Part shown: positions 7,711 through 15,658 of the stretch, one piece after another
Layout of the letters: every line of letters starts with the position of its first letter
Numbering within the stretch: the stretch's first letter is position 1
Source: Actinomadura sp. K4S16
GTDB lineage: Bacteria; Actinomycetota; Actinomycetes; Streptosporangiales; Streptosporangiaceae
Assembly: GCF_008327685.1 (NCBI RefSeq)
Contig: NZ_BDDE01000011.1
Span: 670,774-734,773, forward strand
Direction: 5' to 3'
Length of the DNA: 64,000 bases
The notes under the pieces: model-generated
The model's input: only the letters and a program-made list of their open reading frames with translations
Told to the model about the DNA's origin: nothing
The model's database searches: none
Position numbers and translations under genes: made by a program

Positions 7711-8564
7711 CCCCTCCTCCCGAGCCGGCCTCCCCCGTGGTGGAGCTGGCGGACGAGCGGGCGGCGCGCCGGGGCCTGCGGCTCTTCCTGAAGCGCGACG
7801 ATCTCGTCCACCCGGAGCTGCCGGGCAACAAGTGGCGCAAGCTCCGGCACAACATCGGGCCCGCGCGCGAGCACGGGACCCTCCTGACCTTCGGCGGCGC
7901 CTACTCCAACCACATCCGCGCCGTGGCGGCGGCGGGCGGGATCCACGGGTTCGCGACCATCGGCGTGATCCGCGGGGAGGAGCACCTGCCGCTGAACGCC
8001 TCGCTCGCGCACGCCGAGCGCATGGGCATGCGCCTCACCTACATGGACCGCACCACCTACCGGCGCAAGCACGAGCCCGACGTCGTCGAGGCGCTGCACG
8101 AGCGGTGGGGCGACTTCTACCTCCTGCCCGAGGGCGGGAGCAACGCGCTCGCCGTCCGGGGCTGCGCCGAGCTGGGCGCGGAGGTCCCGGGGTTCGACGT
8201 GGTGTGCTGCCCGTGCGGGACGGGAGGGACGCTGGCCGGGCTCGCCGCCGGCCTGGCCCCGGGCCAGCGCGCCGTCGGGTTCGCGGTGCTCAAGGGCGGC
8301 TTCATGACCGCGAAGGTGGCGCGCCTCCAGCACGAGGCCTACGGCGGGCGGCGCGGGGACTGGAGCGTCGAGGACGGCTTCCACTTCGGCGGCTACGCGC
8401 GGACGACCCCGGATCTGGACGCCTTCGCCGACGACTTCGCCCGCCGGCACGGGGTCGTCCTCGACCGGATCTACACGGCCAAGATGATGTTCGGCGTGCT
8501 CGCGCTGGCCGAGCGCGGCGCGTTCCCGGAGGGCGCCCGGATCCTGGCGGTCATCACCGGCTAG
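7707..8564 (+). CDS. PLP-dependent D-cysteine desulfhydrase / ACC deaminase family enzyme
   Basis: 285-aa fold-type II PLP enzyme. The Schiff-base lysine lies in LPGNKWRKLRHN, followed by the TFGGAYSNHIRAVAAAG substrate loop. The phosphate-binding Gly loop is CGTGGTLAGLAAGL. Family members release ammonia and pyruvate or 2-oxobutyrate from D-cysteine or 1-aminocyclopropane-1-carboxylate; which substrate applies is not clear. It starts within the adenylate kinase stop (ATGA), so the two are translationally coupled. Confidence 0.85.
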   Translation: MTPPPEPASPVVELADERAARRGLRLFLKRDDLVHPELPGNKWRKLRHNIGPAREHGTLLTFGGAYSNHIRAVAAAGGIHGFATIGVIRGEEHLPLNASLAHAERMGMRLTYMDRTTYRRKHEPDVVEALHERWGDFYLLPEGGSNALAVRGCAELGAEVPGFDVVCCPCGTGGTLAGLAAGLAPGQRAVGFAVLKGGFMTAKVARLQHEAYGGRRGDWSVEDGFHFGGYARTTPDLDAFADDFARRHGVVLDRIYTAKMMFGVLALAERGAFPEGARILAVITG

Positions 8565-8565
8565 G

Positions 8566-8598
8566 CGGACGGCCCCGTGTCCGGGGCGGGGCCGTCCG
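8566..8598. terminator. bidirectional hairpin between convergent genes
   Basis: A perfect 12-bp stem (CGGACGGCCCCG at 8566-8577 with CGGGGCCGTCCG at 8587-8598) closes a 9-base loop. It sits directly after the PLP enzyme stop and just before the stop of the convergent acyl-CoA dehydrogenase, so it can end both transcripts. No T-tract follows, as is common in high-GC actinomycetes. Confidence 0.75.
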
Positions 8599-8606
8599 TC
8601 CCGGCG

Positions 8607-9680
8607 TCAGGCCGGAGGCAGGTCCACCAGCTCGGCGAGGGCCGCGCGGTGCCGGTCGGGGGTGCCGAGGGCGATGGAGTCGGCCTTGGCGCGCTTCAGG
8701 TAGAGGTGCGCCGGGTGCTCCCAGGTGAAGCCGATGCCGCCGTGCATCTGCACGCACTCCTCGGCGGCCTTCACGGCGACCGCCGAGCAGTGCGCCTGCG
8801 CGACGGCGACCGCGACCGGCGCGTCCGCGTCGTCCGCGGCGACGCAGGACGCGGCGTGGCGGGCGACCGCGCGGGCCTGGGTGATCGAGGTCCACAGGTC
8901 CGCGAGCCGGTGTTTGAGGCCCTGGTAGGAGCCGACCGGGCGGCCGAACTGGTAGCGCGTCTTGACGTAGGCGACGGTGTCGTCCAGGCAGCGCTCGGCG
9001 AGCCCGAGCTGCTCGGACGCCAGCATCGCGGCGCCGGTCCGCAGCGCGGCGGTGACGGCGCCGGTCCCCTCGGCGACACGCCGCGCGGGGGCGCCGGAGA
9101 AGGCGAGGTCGGCGAGCCGGCGGGTCATGTCGAGCGAGGTGGCGGCGGTGCGGCGGGCGTCGGCGGCGTCCACCGCGTACAGGCCGTCGCCGGCCGGCAC
9201 GAGGAGCACCTCGGCGGCCATGCCGTCGGCGACGCTGGTGACCTCGCCGGTCAGCGCTCCGTCCGCGACCCGGACCGTCGCGGGGACGTCGCCCGGCGCG
9301 GCGCTGAACGGCACCGCCAGGACCGCGACGGCCTCCCCGGCGGCCAGCCGCGCGAGCAGCTCCCGCTCCCCGGCGGCCTGCAGCGCCGCCGTGGCGATCA
9401 CGGCGCTGGTCAGGAACGGGACGGGCGCGGCGGCCCGGCCGAGCTCCTCCATCACGACGGCGGTCTCGCGCCAGGTGGCGCCGGCGCCGCCGAGCTCCTC
9501 GGGGACCGGCAGCCCCGCGCAGCCGAGCCCGCCGGCGACGGCCCGCCACAGCGGCGCGTCGTAGGGCTCGTCCTTCTCGGCGCCGGCGAGGACGGAGGTC
9601 CAGGGCGCCTTGTCGTCCAGCACCTGCCGGACGCTCGCGCGCAGGTCGTTCTCGATCTCCCCGTACAGCAGGTCGCTCAT
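8607..9680 (-). CDS. acyl-CoA dehydrogenase, small subunit of a two-gene pair
   Basis: 357-aa acyl-CoA dehydrogenase-fold protein. The C-terminal half has the FAD-interface region CVQMHGGIGFTWEHPAHLYL and the helical domain RCLDDTVAYVKTRYQFGRPVGS. The N-terminal half is shorter and more divergent than in classic ACADs. Its ATG overlaps the stop of the larger ACAD (ATGA). Paired unequal ACAD genes of this kind in actinobacteria (for example the FadE28-FadE29 type) make alpha2-beta2 heterotetramers acting on bulky CoA thioesters such as steroid side chains. That assembly is inferred from gene pairing. Confidence 0.87.
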   Translation of the reverse strand: MSDLLYGEIENDLRASVRQVLDDKAPWTSVLAGAEKDEPYDAPLWRAVAGGLGCAGLPVPEELGGAGATWRETAVVMEELGRAAAPVPFLTSAVIATAALQAAGERELLARLAAGEAVAVLAVPFSAAPGDVPATVRVADGALTGEVTSVADGMAAEVLLVPAGDGLYAVDAADARRTAATSLDMTRRLADLAFSGAPARRVAEGTGAVTAALRTGAAMLASEQLGLAERCLDDTVAYVKTRYQFGRPVGSYQGLKHRLADLWTSITQARAVARHAASCVAADDADAPVAVAVAQAHCSAVAVKAAEECVQMHGGIGFTWEHPAHLYLKRAKADSIALGTPDRHRAALAELVDLPPA

Positions 9681-10870
9681 CTGGGCAGGTCCTTCCAGGC
9701 CACGTCCTTGTCGACGCGGATCTCGCCGGGCAGGCCGAGGACGCGCTCGGCGATGATGTTGCGCAGGATCTCCGAGGTGCCGCCCTCGATGGAGTTGCCC
9801 TTGGCGCGCAGGTAGCGGTAGCCGGGCGAGCGGCGGGTGAAGTCGACCTCGGTGGGGCGGCGCATCGTCCAGTCGTCGTAGCGCAGGCCCTCCTCGCCGA
9901 GCAGCTCCAGCTCCAGGCCGGACACCTCCTGGTTGAGCTTGGCGAAGGCCAGCTTCGCGCCCGACCCCTCGGGGCCGGGCTGCCCGGCGGTGAGCTGCTG
10001 GCGCAGCCGCTCCCCGGTGAGCCGGGCGGCCTCGGTCTCCACCCACGCGCGCAGCAGGGCGTCGTGCAGGCCGGGGGTGCGCAGTTCGGGGCGGTCCCGC
10101 CAGAGCGCGGCGACGACGCCGATCATGCCGCTCTCGCGCGGCATGGCCTGGCCGCCGATCGCGACGCGCTCGTTCATCAGCGTCGTGGTGGAGACCTGCC
10201 AGCCCTGCCCGACCTCGCCGAGCCGGTGCTCGTCGGGGATCCGGACGTCGGTGAGGAACACCTCGTTGAACTCGGCCTCGCCGGTGATCTGCCGCAGCGG
10301 CCGGACCTCGACGCCCGGCGCGGTCATGTCGCAGACGAAGTAGGTCATGCCGCGGTGCTTGGGGACGTCCGGGTCGGTGCGGGTGACGAGGATCGCCCAG
10401 CGCGCCTCGTGCGCCATGGACGTCCACACCTTCTGGCCGTTGACCGTCCAGGCGTCGCCGTCGCGGACCGCGCGGGTGCCGAGCGCGGCGAGGTCGGAGC
10501 CGGCGCCGGGCTCGCTGAACAGCTGGCACCACAGCTCCTCGCCCGTCCACAGCGGGCGCAGGAAGCGGCGCTTCTGCTCCTCGGTGCCGAAGGCGAGGAT
10601 CGTCGGGGCGGCCATGCCGAGCCCGATGCCGTTGCGCTCGGGATGGTTGGCGGGGGCGCCGGCCTCGGCGAAGGCGCGGTCGACGGCGGGCTGCAGGTGC
10701 CGCGGCGCGCCGAGCCCGCCGAGCCCCTCGGGGTAGTGGACCCAGGCGAGCCCGGCGTCGAACCGGGCCCGCAGGAACTCCAGCGGCTCGGTCGCCGAGG
10801 GGTCGTGGCCGGCGAGGAACTCGCCGACCAGCCGGCTCAGTTCGCCGGCGTCGGGCGGTGCTGTGCTCAC
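9677..10870 (-). CDS. acyl-CoA dehydrogenase, large subunit of a two-gene pair
   Basis: 397-aa acyl-CoA dehydrogenase. LWCQLFSEPGAGSDLAALGT is the FAD/substrate loop and NSIEGGTSEILRNIIAERVLGLP the C-terminal flavin-binding segment. The start is taken as GTG at 10870 (VSTAPPDAGEL), which has GGAGG 6 bases upstream; an ATG 48 bases earlier would put an operator palindrome inside the gene. It is the first gene of the pair with the small ACAD. A strong 20-bp palindrome lies directly upstream, suggesting control by an unseen TetR-type repressor. Confidence 0.9.
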   Translation of the reverse strand: MSTAPPDAGELSRLVGEFLAGHDPSATEPLEFLRARFDAGLAWVHYPEGLGGLGAPRHLQPAVDRAFAEAGAPANHPERNGIGLGMAAPTILAFGTEEQKRRFLRPLWTGEELWCQLFSEPGAGSDLAALGTRAVRDGDAWTVNGQKVWTSMAHEARWAILVTRTDPDVPKHRGMTYFVCDMTAPGVEVRPLRQITGEAEFNEVFLTDVRIPDEHRLGEVGQGWQVSTTTLMNERVAIGGQAMPRESGMIGVVAALWRDRPELRTPGLHDALLRAWVETEAARLTGERLRQQLTAGQPGPEGSGAKLAFAKLNQEVSGLELELLGEEGLRYDDWTMRRPTEVDFTRRSPGYRYLRAKGNSIEGGTSEILRNIIAERVLGLPGEIRVDKDVAWKDLPR

Positions 10871-10917
10871 GGGGCCTCCGCGCGGGGCGTGGGTGGCGGC
10901 GGCCACCCGGAACGGCA

Positions 10918-10937
10918 CATACCAACCGGTCGGTATG
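10918..10937. promoter_or_regulatory. 20-bp palindromic operator upstream of the two-subunit ACAD
   Basis: CATACCAACCGGTCGGTATG matches its own reverse complement at 9 of 10 paired positions. It lies 48 bases before the GTG start of the large ACAD. The ACCGGT-centred form with GGTA/TACC arms is the kind of site bound by TetR-family repressors of fatty-acid or CoA-thioester genes. No neighbouring regulator is clearly its partner, as the TetR gene at 11.9 kb has a different site. Confidence 0.6.
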
Positions 10938-11053
10938 GCGAGTCCACCCTAGGAACGGCCGGGACGGCCAGTCAACCGCCCGCGCCCGGCGGTTCCGGAC
11001 GACTCCCCCCGGCACGGCCGGTCCGCACCGGGTCCCGCTCGGCCGTCCCCGGC

Positions 11054-11470
11054 TCAGCCGTCCCGCATCGCCCGCGCGAAGCCCGGATGGTCGTGGTAGT
11101 CGCGGGTCTCGGCGATCAGCCCGTCGCGCACCCGCAGCACCTGGATGTTGGCGACCCGGAACGCGCGGCCCGGCGGGACCACGCGGCCGTCGTAGCCGAA
11201 CTCCGCGACGATCACCTCGGGGTCGGCGGTCTCGTGCACCACCACGTCGCGGGCGCGCAGTTCGAGGGGCCCCCGCGCGGCGGCGCGGAAGTGCCGGTCT
11301 ATCTCTGCGCGCCCCTCCAGGCGCGGCGGCGCCGGCGGGAGGGCGAACGGCTGCTCGACGACCGCGTCCTCGGCGTAGAGGGCGGCGAGATCGTCCCAGC
11401 GCCCGGCCGAGATGCCCGCGCTGAGCCGCGCGAACACCTCGCGGGGGGTCGGGGCGCCCGGAGCCGTCAC
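11054..11470 (-). CDS. SnoaL-like (NTF2-fold) protein
   Basis: 138-aa NTF2-superfamily protein, a polyketide-cyclase-like or ketosteroid-isomerase-like fold. Recognisable elements are the N-terminal helix REVFARLSAGISAGRWDDLAALYAEDAVV, the strand pair DPEVIVAEFGYDGRV and the end strand VANIQVLRVRDGLIAETRDY. It is clearly paralogous to the next gene (the strand DPEVI-AEF and the ETRDY/ESRDY ending are shared) and its start overlaps that gene's stop (ATGA). The function is unknown; these pairs often sit under a TetR regulator, as here. Confidence 0.82.
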   Translation of the reverse strand: MTAPGAPTPREVFARLSAGISAGRWDDLAALYAEDAVVEQPFALPPAPPRLEGRAEIDRHFRAAARGPLELRARDVVVHETADPEVIVAEFGYDGRVVPPGRAFRVANIQVLRVRDGLIAETRDYHDHPGFARAMRDG

Positions 11471-11865
11471 GCCATCGCCTCCTCGAACGCGCGGTGGTGG
11501 GCGTAGTCGCGGGACTCCACGATGTGCCCGTCGCGCACCCGCAGGACGAAGATGTTCGGCACGACGAACTCCCGCCCGTTCTCGGTGTTGCGGCCCGCGT
11601 ACTCGAACTCCGCGATGATCACCTCGGGGTCGGCGGTCTGGTGCACCACGATGTTGCGCGCCTGCATCTCCACCGGCAGCGTCTCCAGCCGGGCGAAGTG
11701 CCGGCGCAGCGCCTCGCGGCCCTCCAGGCGCGAGGCCGGGTGGGCGAACGGGTGCACGACCACCGCGTCCTTCGCGTAGAGCTGCGGCAGCCCCTCCGGC
11801 CGCCGCGCGATGATCCCGTCGATCAGCCGCTGGAAGACGGCCCGGGGGCTGGCGAACTCTGACAT
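11467..11865 (-). CDS. SnoaL-like (NTF2-fold) protein, paralogue of its neighbour
   Basis: 132-aa NTF2-fold protein starting MSEFASPRAVFQRLIDGI. It shares with the downstream gene the helix-strand layout, the TADPEVIIAEFEYAGR strand and the LRVRDGHIVESRDYAHH ending, so the pair arose by tandem duplication. The ATG at 11865 is preceded by GGGGAGATCGC as ribosome-binding site. The gene is divergent from a TetR regulator, with two matching operator-like repeats between them, so repression by that regulator is likely. Confidence 0.82.
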   Translation of the reverse strand: MSEFASPRAVFQRLIDGIIARRPEGLPQLYAKDAVVVHPFAHPASRLEGREALRRHFARLETLPVEMQARNIVVHQTADPEVIIAEFEYAGRNTENGREFVVPNIFVLRVRDGHIVESRDYAHHRAFEEAMA

Positions 11866-11883
11866 GCGATCTCCCCTACAATC

Positions 11884-11925
11884 GGAGTACGTGCTCCGGA
11901 TGAGAAAATACGGAGCCGATACTCC
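11884..11925. promoter_or_regulatory. pair of GGAG-N6-CTCC operators between SnoaL genes and tetR
   Basis: Two 14-bp sites, GGAGTACGTGCTCC (11884-11897) and, read on the minus strand, GGAGTATCGGCTCC (11912-11925), share 11 of 14 bases and the core GGAGTA-N3-GCTCC. They lie 14 bases apart in the 81-bp divergent promoter region. Two copies of one quasi-palindrome beside a tetR gene strongly suggest TetR binding that controls both directions. Confidence 0.7.
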
Positions 11926-11946
11926 ACTTGTCAACGGAAGGCCGCG

Positions 11947-12540
11947 ATGACTGCACCCGCCTCCGGCAGACCGCTGCGCGCCGACGCCCTGCGCAACCGC
12001 GCCAAGGTCCTCGCCGCGGCCGAGGAGGTCTTCGCCGTCCAGGGGACCTCCGCCCCCACCGAGGAGGTGGCGCGCAAGGCGGGCGTCGGCATCGGCACGG
12101 TGTTCCGGCACTTCCCCACCAAGGAGTCGCTGCTGGAAGCAGTGCTCGTCGCGCTGCTGGAACGGCTGGCGGCCGAGGCGCGGGAGCTGCGGTCCGCGCC
12201 CGACCCGGGCGCCGCGTTCTTCGGCTTCTTCTCCCGGGTGGTCTCGCAGGCGGCGACCAAGCAGGCCGTCACCGAGGCGCTGGCCGAGGTCGGCGTCGAC
12301 GCCCGGGAGGCCACCGGGCGCGCCGGGCCGGGCCTGAGGGCCGCCATCGGGGTCCTCCTCGAACGGGCGCAGGACGCCGGCGCCGTCCGGGCCGACGTCG
12401 GCCCCGGCGAGGTCATGGCGCTGCTGGCCGGCATGTCCTACGCCGCCGGACGCGCCGGGGCCCGCGACGACGTCCTCCGCATCGCCTTCGACGGGCTGCG
12501 CCCGCGGGAGTGCCGGGACCGGGCGGCGGGCCGGACGTAG
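11947..12540 (+). CDS. TetR-family transcriptional regulator
   Basis: 197-aa regulator with the N-terminal HTH at about residues 14-58 (NRAKVLAAAEEVFAVQG, then VARKAGVGIGTVFRHFPTK). The C-terminal ligand domain is Ala-rich and typical of the TetR_C_33-like group often seen near SnoaL proteins. The ribosome-binding stretch ACGGAAGG ends 6 bases before the ATG. It is divergent from two SnoaL-like genes and separated from them by paired operators, so it most likely represses them and itself. Confidence 0.88.
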   Translation: MTAPASGRPLRADALRNRAKVLAAAEEVFAVQGTSAPTEEVARKAGVGIGTVFRHFPTKESLLEAVLVALLERLAAEARELRSAPDPGAAFFGFFSRVVSQAATKQAVTEALAEVGVDAREATGRAGPGLRAAIGVLLERAQDAGAVRADVGPGEVMALLAGMSYAAGRAGARDDVLRIAFDGLRPRECRDRAAGRT

Positions 12541-12558
12541 GGGCCGCCCGGCCGCCGA

Positions 12559-14592
12559 CTACGGTTCCGCCAGCTCGGCGGGGAGGTCGGCCTCGTGGAG
12601 CACGGTCAGCGTGGTGACGGCGCGGGTCAGCACCACGTACAGGCGGGCGAGGCCGCGCGCCTCGGCGGCGGCGATGGCGGCGGGCTCGGCGACGACCACA
12701 TGGTCGTACTCCAGGCCCTTGGCCAGGGTCGCGGGCACCACCAGCAGCCGTCCGGTGCCCTCGGACTCGGGCCCGAGGACCTCGTGCTCCAGCCCGGCGG
12801 CCTCCAGCGCCGCCGCGTGCTCGTCCGCCCGCGCGTCCGGGACGATCAGGCCGACCGAGCCGGGGCGGGCGAGGGCGGCGCGCGCGGCCTCGGCCGCCCC
12901 GGCGACGACGTCGGGGACGCGCCGCACGGTGAGCGCCCCGGCGCCGGGGCGCAGCGAGCGCGGCCGCTCCAGGTCGGGCGCGACGTGCGGGAGCAGGCGG
13001 GCGGCGAAGTCGAGGACGGTCCCCGGAACACGGAACCCGAGGGTGAGCTCGGTGACCTCCCCGTCCTGCCCGAGGTGGGTGAGGACCTCCTTCCACGAGC
13101 GCGCCGACCACGCGGTCGTGCCCTGCGCGAGGTCGCCGAGGACGGTCGCCGAGCCCGTCGCGCAACGGCGGCCGAGCGCCCGCAACTGCATGGCGGACAG
13201 GTCCTGCGCCTCGTCCACCACCAGGTGGCCGAGCGAGGCGGTGCGCTCGATGAGGTCGTTCAGCTCGTCCAGGAGGGCCCGGTCGGCGGCGGTCCACTTG
13301 GCGGAGCGGTGCGAGCGGGCGGCCTTGCCCCGCAGGAGGACGGCCTGCTCGTCCTCGTCCAGCACCCCCTTCGCGGCCCTGCGCAGCAGCTCGGCGTCCG
13401 ACAGCAGCCGGTGCAGGACCTGCTCGGGGGTCACCTTCGGCCACACCGCGTCGAGGACCTGCCTGACCGGCCTGCTCCGCGCGACCTGGTCCTGGACGCG
13501 GTCGTCGGGGGCCTCGCCGCGCCGCTCCATCCGCACGAGGACCTGGTGCGCGAGCCGCTGCGCGAACGCGGCCCGGCCCGCGCCGTAGCGGGTCGTCCCG
13601 CGCAGCGCGGCGGCGGTCTCGCGGATCTCGTGGTCGGCGAGCCGGTATCGCGCCGCGCCCCGGGTGACGACGAGCCCCTCCTCCGGTTTGCGGACGTGCA
13701 GCCACAGCGCCTTGCGCAGCACGTCGGCCATCCGGGCGTCGCCCTTGAGGGCGGCCGTATCCGCGGGCTCGCCGGCCAGCGGCGGGCCGACCAGGTCGTC
13801 GATGGTGGCCTGCTCGACCCGGACCTCGCCGAGCGCGGGCAGCACCGCCGCGATGTAGGCGAGGAACGCGCGGTTCGGTCCGACGATGAGGACGCCGGAC
13901 CGCGACAACCGCTCCCGGTGCGTGAACAGCAGGTAGGCGGCGCGGTGCAGCCCGACGGCCGTCTTGCCGGTGCCGGGCGCGCCCTGGACGCAGACGCTGC
14001 GGGGCAGGTCGGCGCGGACGATCACGTCCTGCTCGGGCTGGATGGTGGCGACGATGTCGCGCATCGGGCCGGTCCGGGGCCGCTCGATCTCCTCGGTCAG
14101 GATCCGGGACGGGCCCGTCCCCGGCGGCGTGCCGCCGCCGTCGAGGGGCTCGTCCTCGAACGCGGTCAGCTCGCCGGCCCGGAAGCCGAAGCGCCGGCGC
14201 AGCCGCCAGCCCATCGGGTCCGCCGGTCCGGCCTGGTAGAAGGCCCGCGACACGGGGGCCCGCCAGTCCAGGACGAGGGGCCGCCCCTCGTCGCCGTCGT
14301 GGACGTGCCGCCGCCCCACGTACATCACGGCGGGGAGGTCGGGGCCGGCCTCGCCGCCGCGGTCCATCCGGCCGAAGAACAGCGGGGTTCCGGGGTGGTC
14401 GGCGAGCGCTCTGACCCGCTGGTCGAGGAGCGACTCGAGGAACTGCTTGGAGACCCAGTCGGCGGCGACGTCGGCGCTGAGGCCTTCGGCGTGCTCGCGC
14501 ATCCGGCGCAGCGCGGCGCGGGACTCGGCGAGGTGGGCGCGTTCGGCTGCGAGGACCGCGGTTTCGGAAGGGTCGGCGGGCTCGGCGGGCAT
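12559..14592 (-). CDS. HelD/HelR-like RNA polymerase-associated UvrD-type ATPase
   Basis: 677-aa superfamily-1 ATPase. Motif I is QGAPGTGKTAVGLHRAAYLLF around residue 200 and motif II HLVVDEAQDLSAMQ around 455, with late motifs LTLGFRVPGTVLDF and LAKGLEYDHVVVAEP. The N-terminal coiled-coil-like region (LAAERAHLAESRAALRRMREH) and insert pattern fit HelD-type proteins that dislodge or recycle RNA polymerase. In some actinomycetes the HelR group protects against rifamycins. The start at 14592 has GGAGGT upstream. No rifamycin-associated palindrome was found in the 154-bp upstream region. Confidence 0.8.
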   Translation of the reverse strand: MPAEPADPSETAVLAAERAHLAESRAALRRMREHAEGLSADVAADWVSKQFLESLLDQRVRALADHPGTPLFFGRMDRGGEAGPDLPAVMYVGRRHVHDGDEGRPLVLDWRAPVSRAFYQAGPADPMGWRLRRRFGFRAGELTAFEDEPLDGGGTPPGTGPSRILTEEIERPRTGPMRDIVATIQPEQDVIVRADLPRSVCVQGAPGTGKTAVGLHRAAYLLFTHRERLSRSGVLIVGPNRAFLAYIAAVLPALGEVRVEQATIDDLVGPPLAGEPADTAALKGDARMADVLRKALWLHVRKPEEGLVVTRGAARYRLADHEIRETAAALRGTTRYGAGRAAFAQRLAHQVLVRMERRGEAPDDRVQDQVARSRPVRQVLDAVWPKVTPEQVLHRLLSDAELLRRAAKGVLDEDEQAVLLRGKAARSHRSAKWTAADRALLDELNDLIERTASLGHLVVDEAQDLSAMQLRALGRRCATGSATVLGDLAQGTTAWSARSWKEVLTHLGQDGEVTELTLGFRVPGTVLDFAARLLPHVAPDLERPRSLRPGAGALTVRRVPDVVAGAAEAARAALARPGSVGLIVPDARADEHAAALEAAGLEHEVLGPESEGTGRLLVVPATLAKGLEYDHVVVAEPAAIAAAEARGLARLYVVLTRAVTTLTVLHEADLPAELAEP

Positions 14593-14746
14593 GCGGACAG
14601 ACCTCCGGCTGCGAGGGTGGTGGGGGGCGAAACCCACGACCTTACCGATCCGGAGCGGGCGGCGCTGGACATTTCACGGGACGCGCTTCCGGGGGCGGCG
14701 GCGCTGCGCCTTGCCGGTGGGCGCGGGGTGTGTGACGTTGGTACGC

Positions 14747-15550
14747 ATGGCGACTCTCACCGGACGGTCCGCTTTGGTCACGGGAGCCTCGTCGGGCATC
14801 GGCGCCGTGGTGGCGGAGGCGCTCGCCGCCGCCGGGGCCCGGGTCGGCCTGGTGGCGCGGCGCAAGGACAGGCTCTCGGAGGTGCTGTCCCGGTGCCGCG
14901 AGCACGCCCCGGAGTCGGCGATGTGGGCGGCCGACCTCGCCGACCTCGACGCGGTCGCCGACCTCGCCGCGGAGGCCGAGCGCGAGCTCGGCGGCGTCGA
15001 CGTGCTGGTCAACAACGCGGGGATGCCGAAGCGGCGCCGCGTCCAGGACCTCTCGGCCGCCGACGCCGACGAGGCGATGCGGCTCAACTACCTGTCCCCC
15101 GTGCGGCTCACGCTGGCGCTGCTGCCCGGCATGCTCGCGCGCGGCGGGGGGCACCTCGTGGCGGTCGGCTCGGTCGCGGCGCGGCTCGGCCCGCCGCACG
15201 AGGCGGCCTACTCCGCGTCCAAGGCCGCGCTCACGGCGTTCTGGGAGAGCATGGCGGTCGACCTGGACGGGACGGGCGTGGGGGTCCACGTGATCCAGCC
15301 CGCGCTCATCGCCGGGACGGAGCTGTTCACCCTCCCCGGCAACGAGCCGCCGCTCAGCGACGTGTCGGACGCCCTGCCGCCGCAGGAGGTGGCCGCTGCC
15401 GTGCTGGAGGTCCTGGAGAGCGGGCGGTTCGAGCGGTACGTGCCCGACTGGTTCGGCGAGATGGCCTCCGGCAAGGCCGCCGACGTCGAGGCGTTCGTCG
15501 CCGGGGTCAAGGAGTGGACCCGCGACCGCCTGGCGACGCACCCGTCCTGA
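14747..15550 (+). CDS. SDR-family oxidoreductase
   Basis: 267-aa classical short-chain dehydrogenase. The cofactor motif TGASSGIG is at residues 13-20, NNAGMPKRRR at about 92, the catalytic Ser in AVGSVAARLG near 146 and YSASKAALTAFWES (YxxxK) near 159. Position 38 onward (ARRKDRL) favours NADP. The start ATG at 14747 gives the standard Rossmann N-terminus; earlier starts add unrelated sequence. It is divergent from the HelD-like gene, and nothing in the neighbourhood identifies its substrate. Confidence 0.87.
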   Translation: MATLTGRSALVTGASSGIGAVVAEALAAAGARVGLVARRKDRLSEVLSRCREHAPESAMWAADLADLDAVADLAAEAERELGGVDVLVNNAGMPKRRRVQDLSAADADEAMRLNYLSPVRLTLALLPGMLARGGGHLVAVGSVAARLGPPHEAAYSASKAALTAFWESMAVDLDGTGVGVHVIQPALIAGTELFTLPGNEPPLSDVSDALPPQEVAAAVLEVLESGRFERYVPDWFGEMASGKAADVEAFVAGVKEWTRDRLATHPS

Positions 15551-15658
15551 CCCGCGGCGCCCTGACCCTCCGCGGTCCGTTGCCGCCGCCCGCGCTCCCT
15601 CAGTAGGGTGTGGCCTCCCAGTGATCCACATCACACGAGGCGCGAGGGGGCGGGTGCC

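Noticed and set aside
14593..14746. Possible rifamycin-associated element upstream of the HelD/HelR-like gene
   Set aside because: Only a loose GCGC-CTTGCC-GGTGGGCGC similarity was seen, not a convincing palindrome, so no regulatory feature was called.
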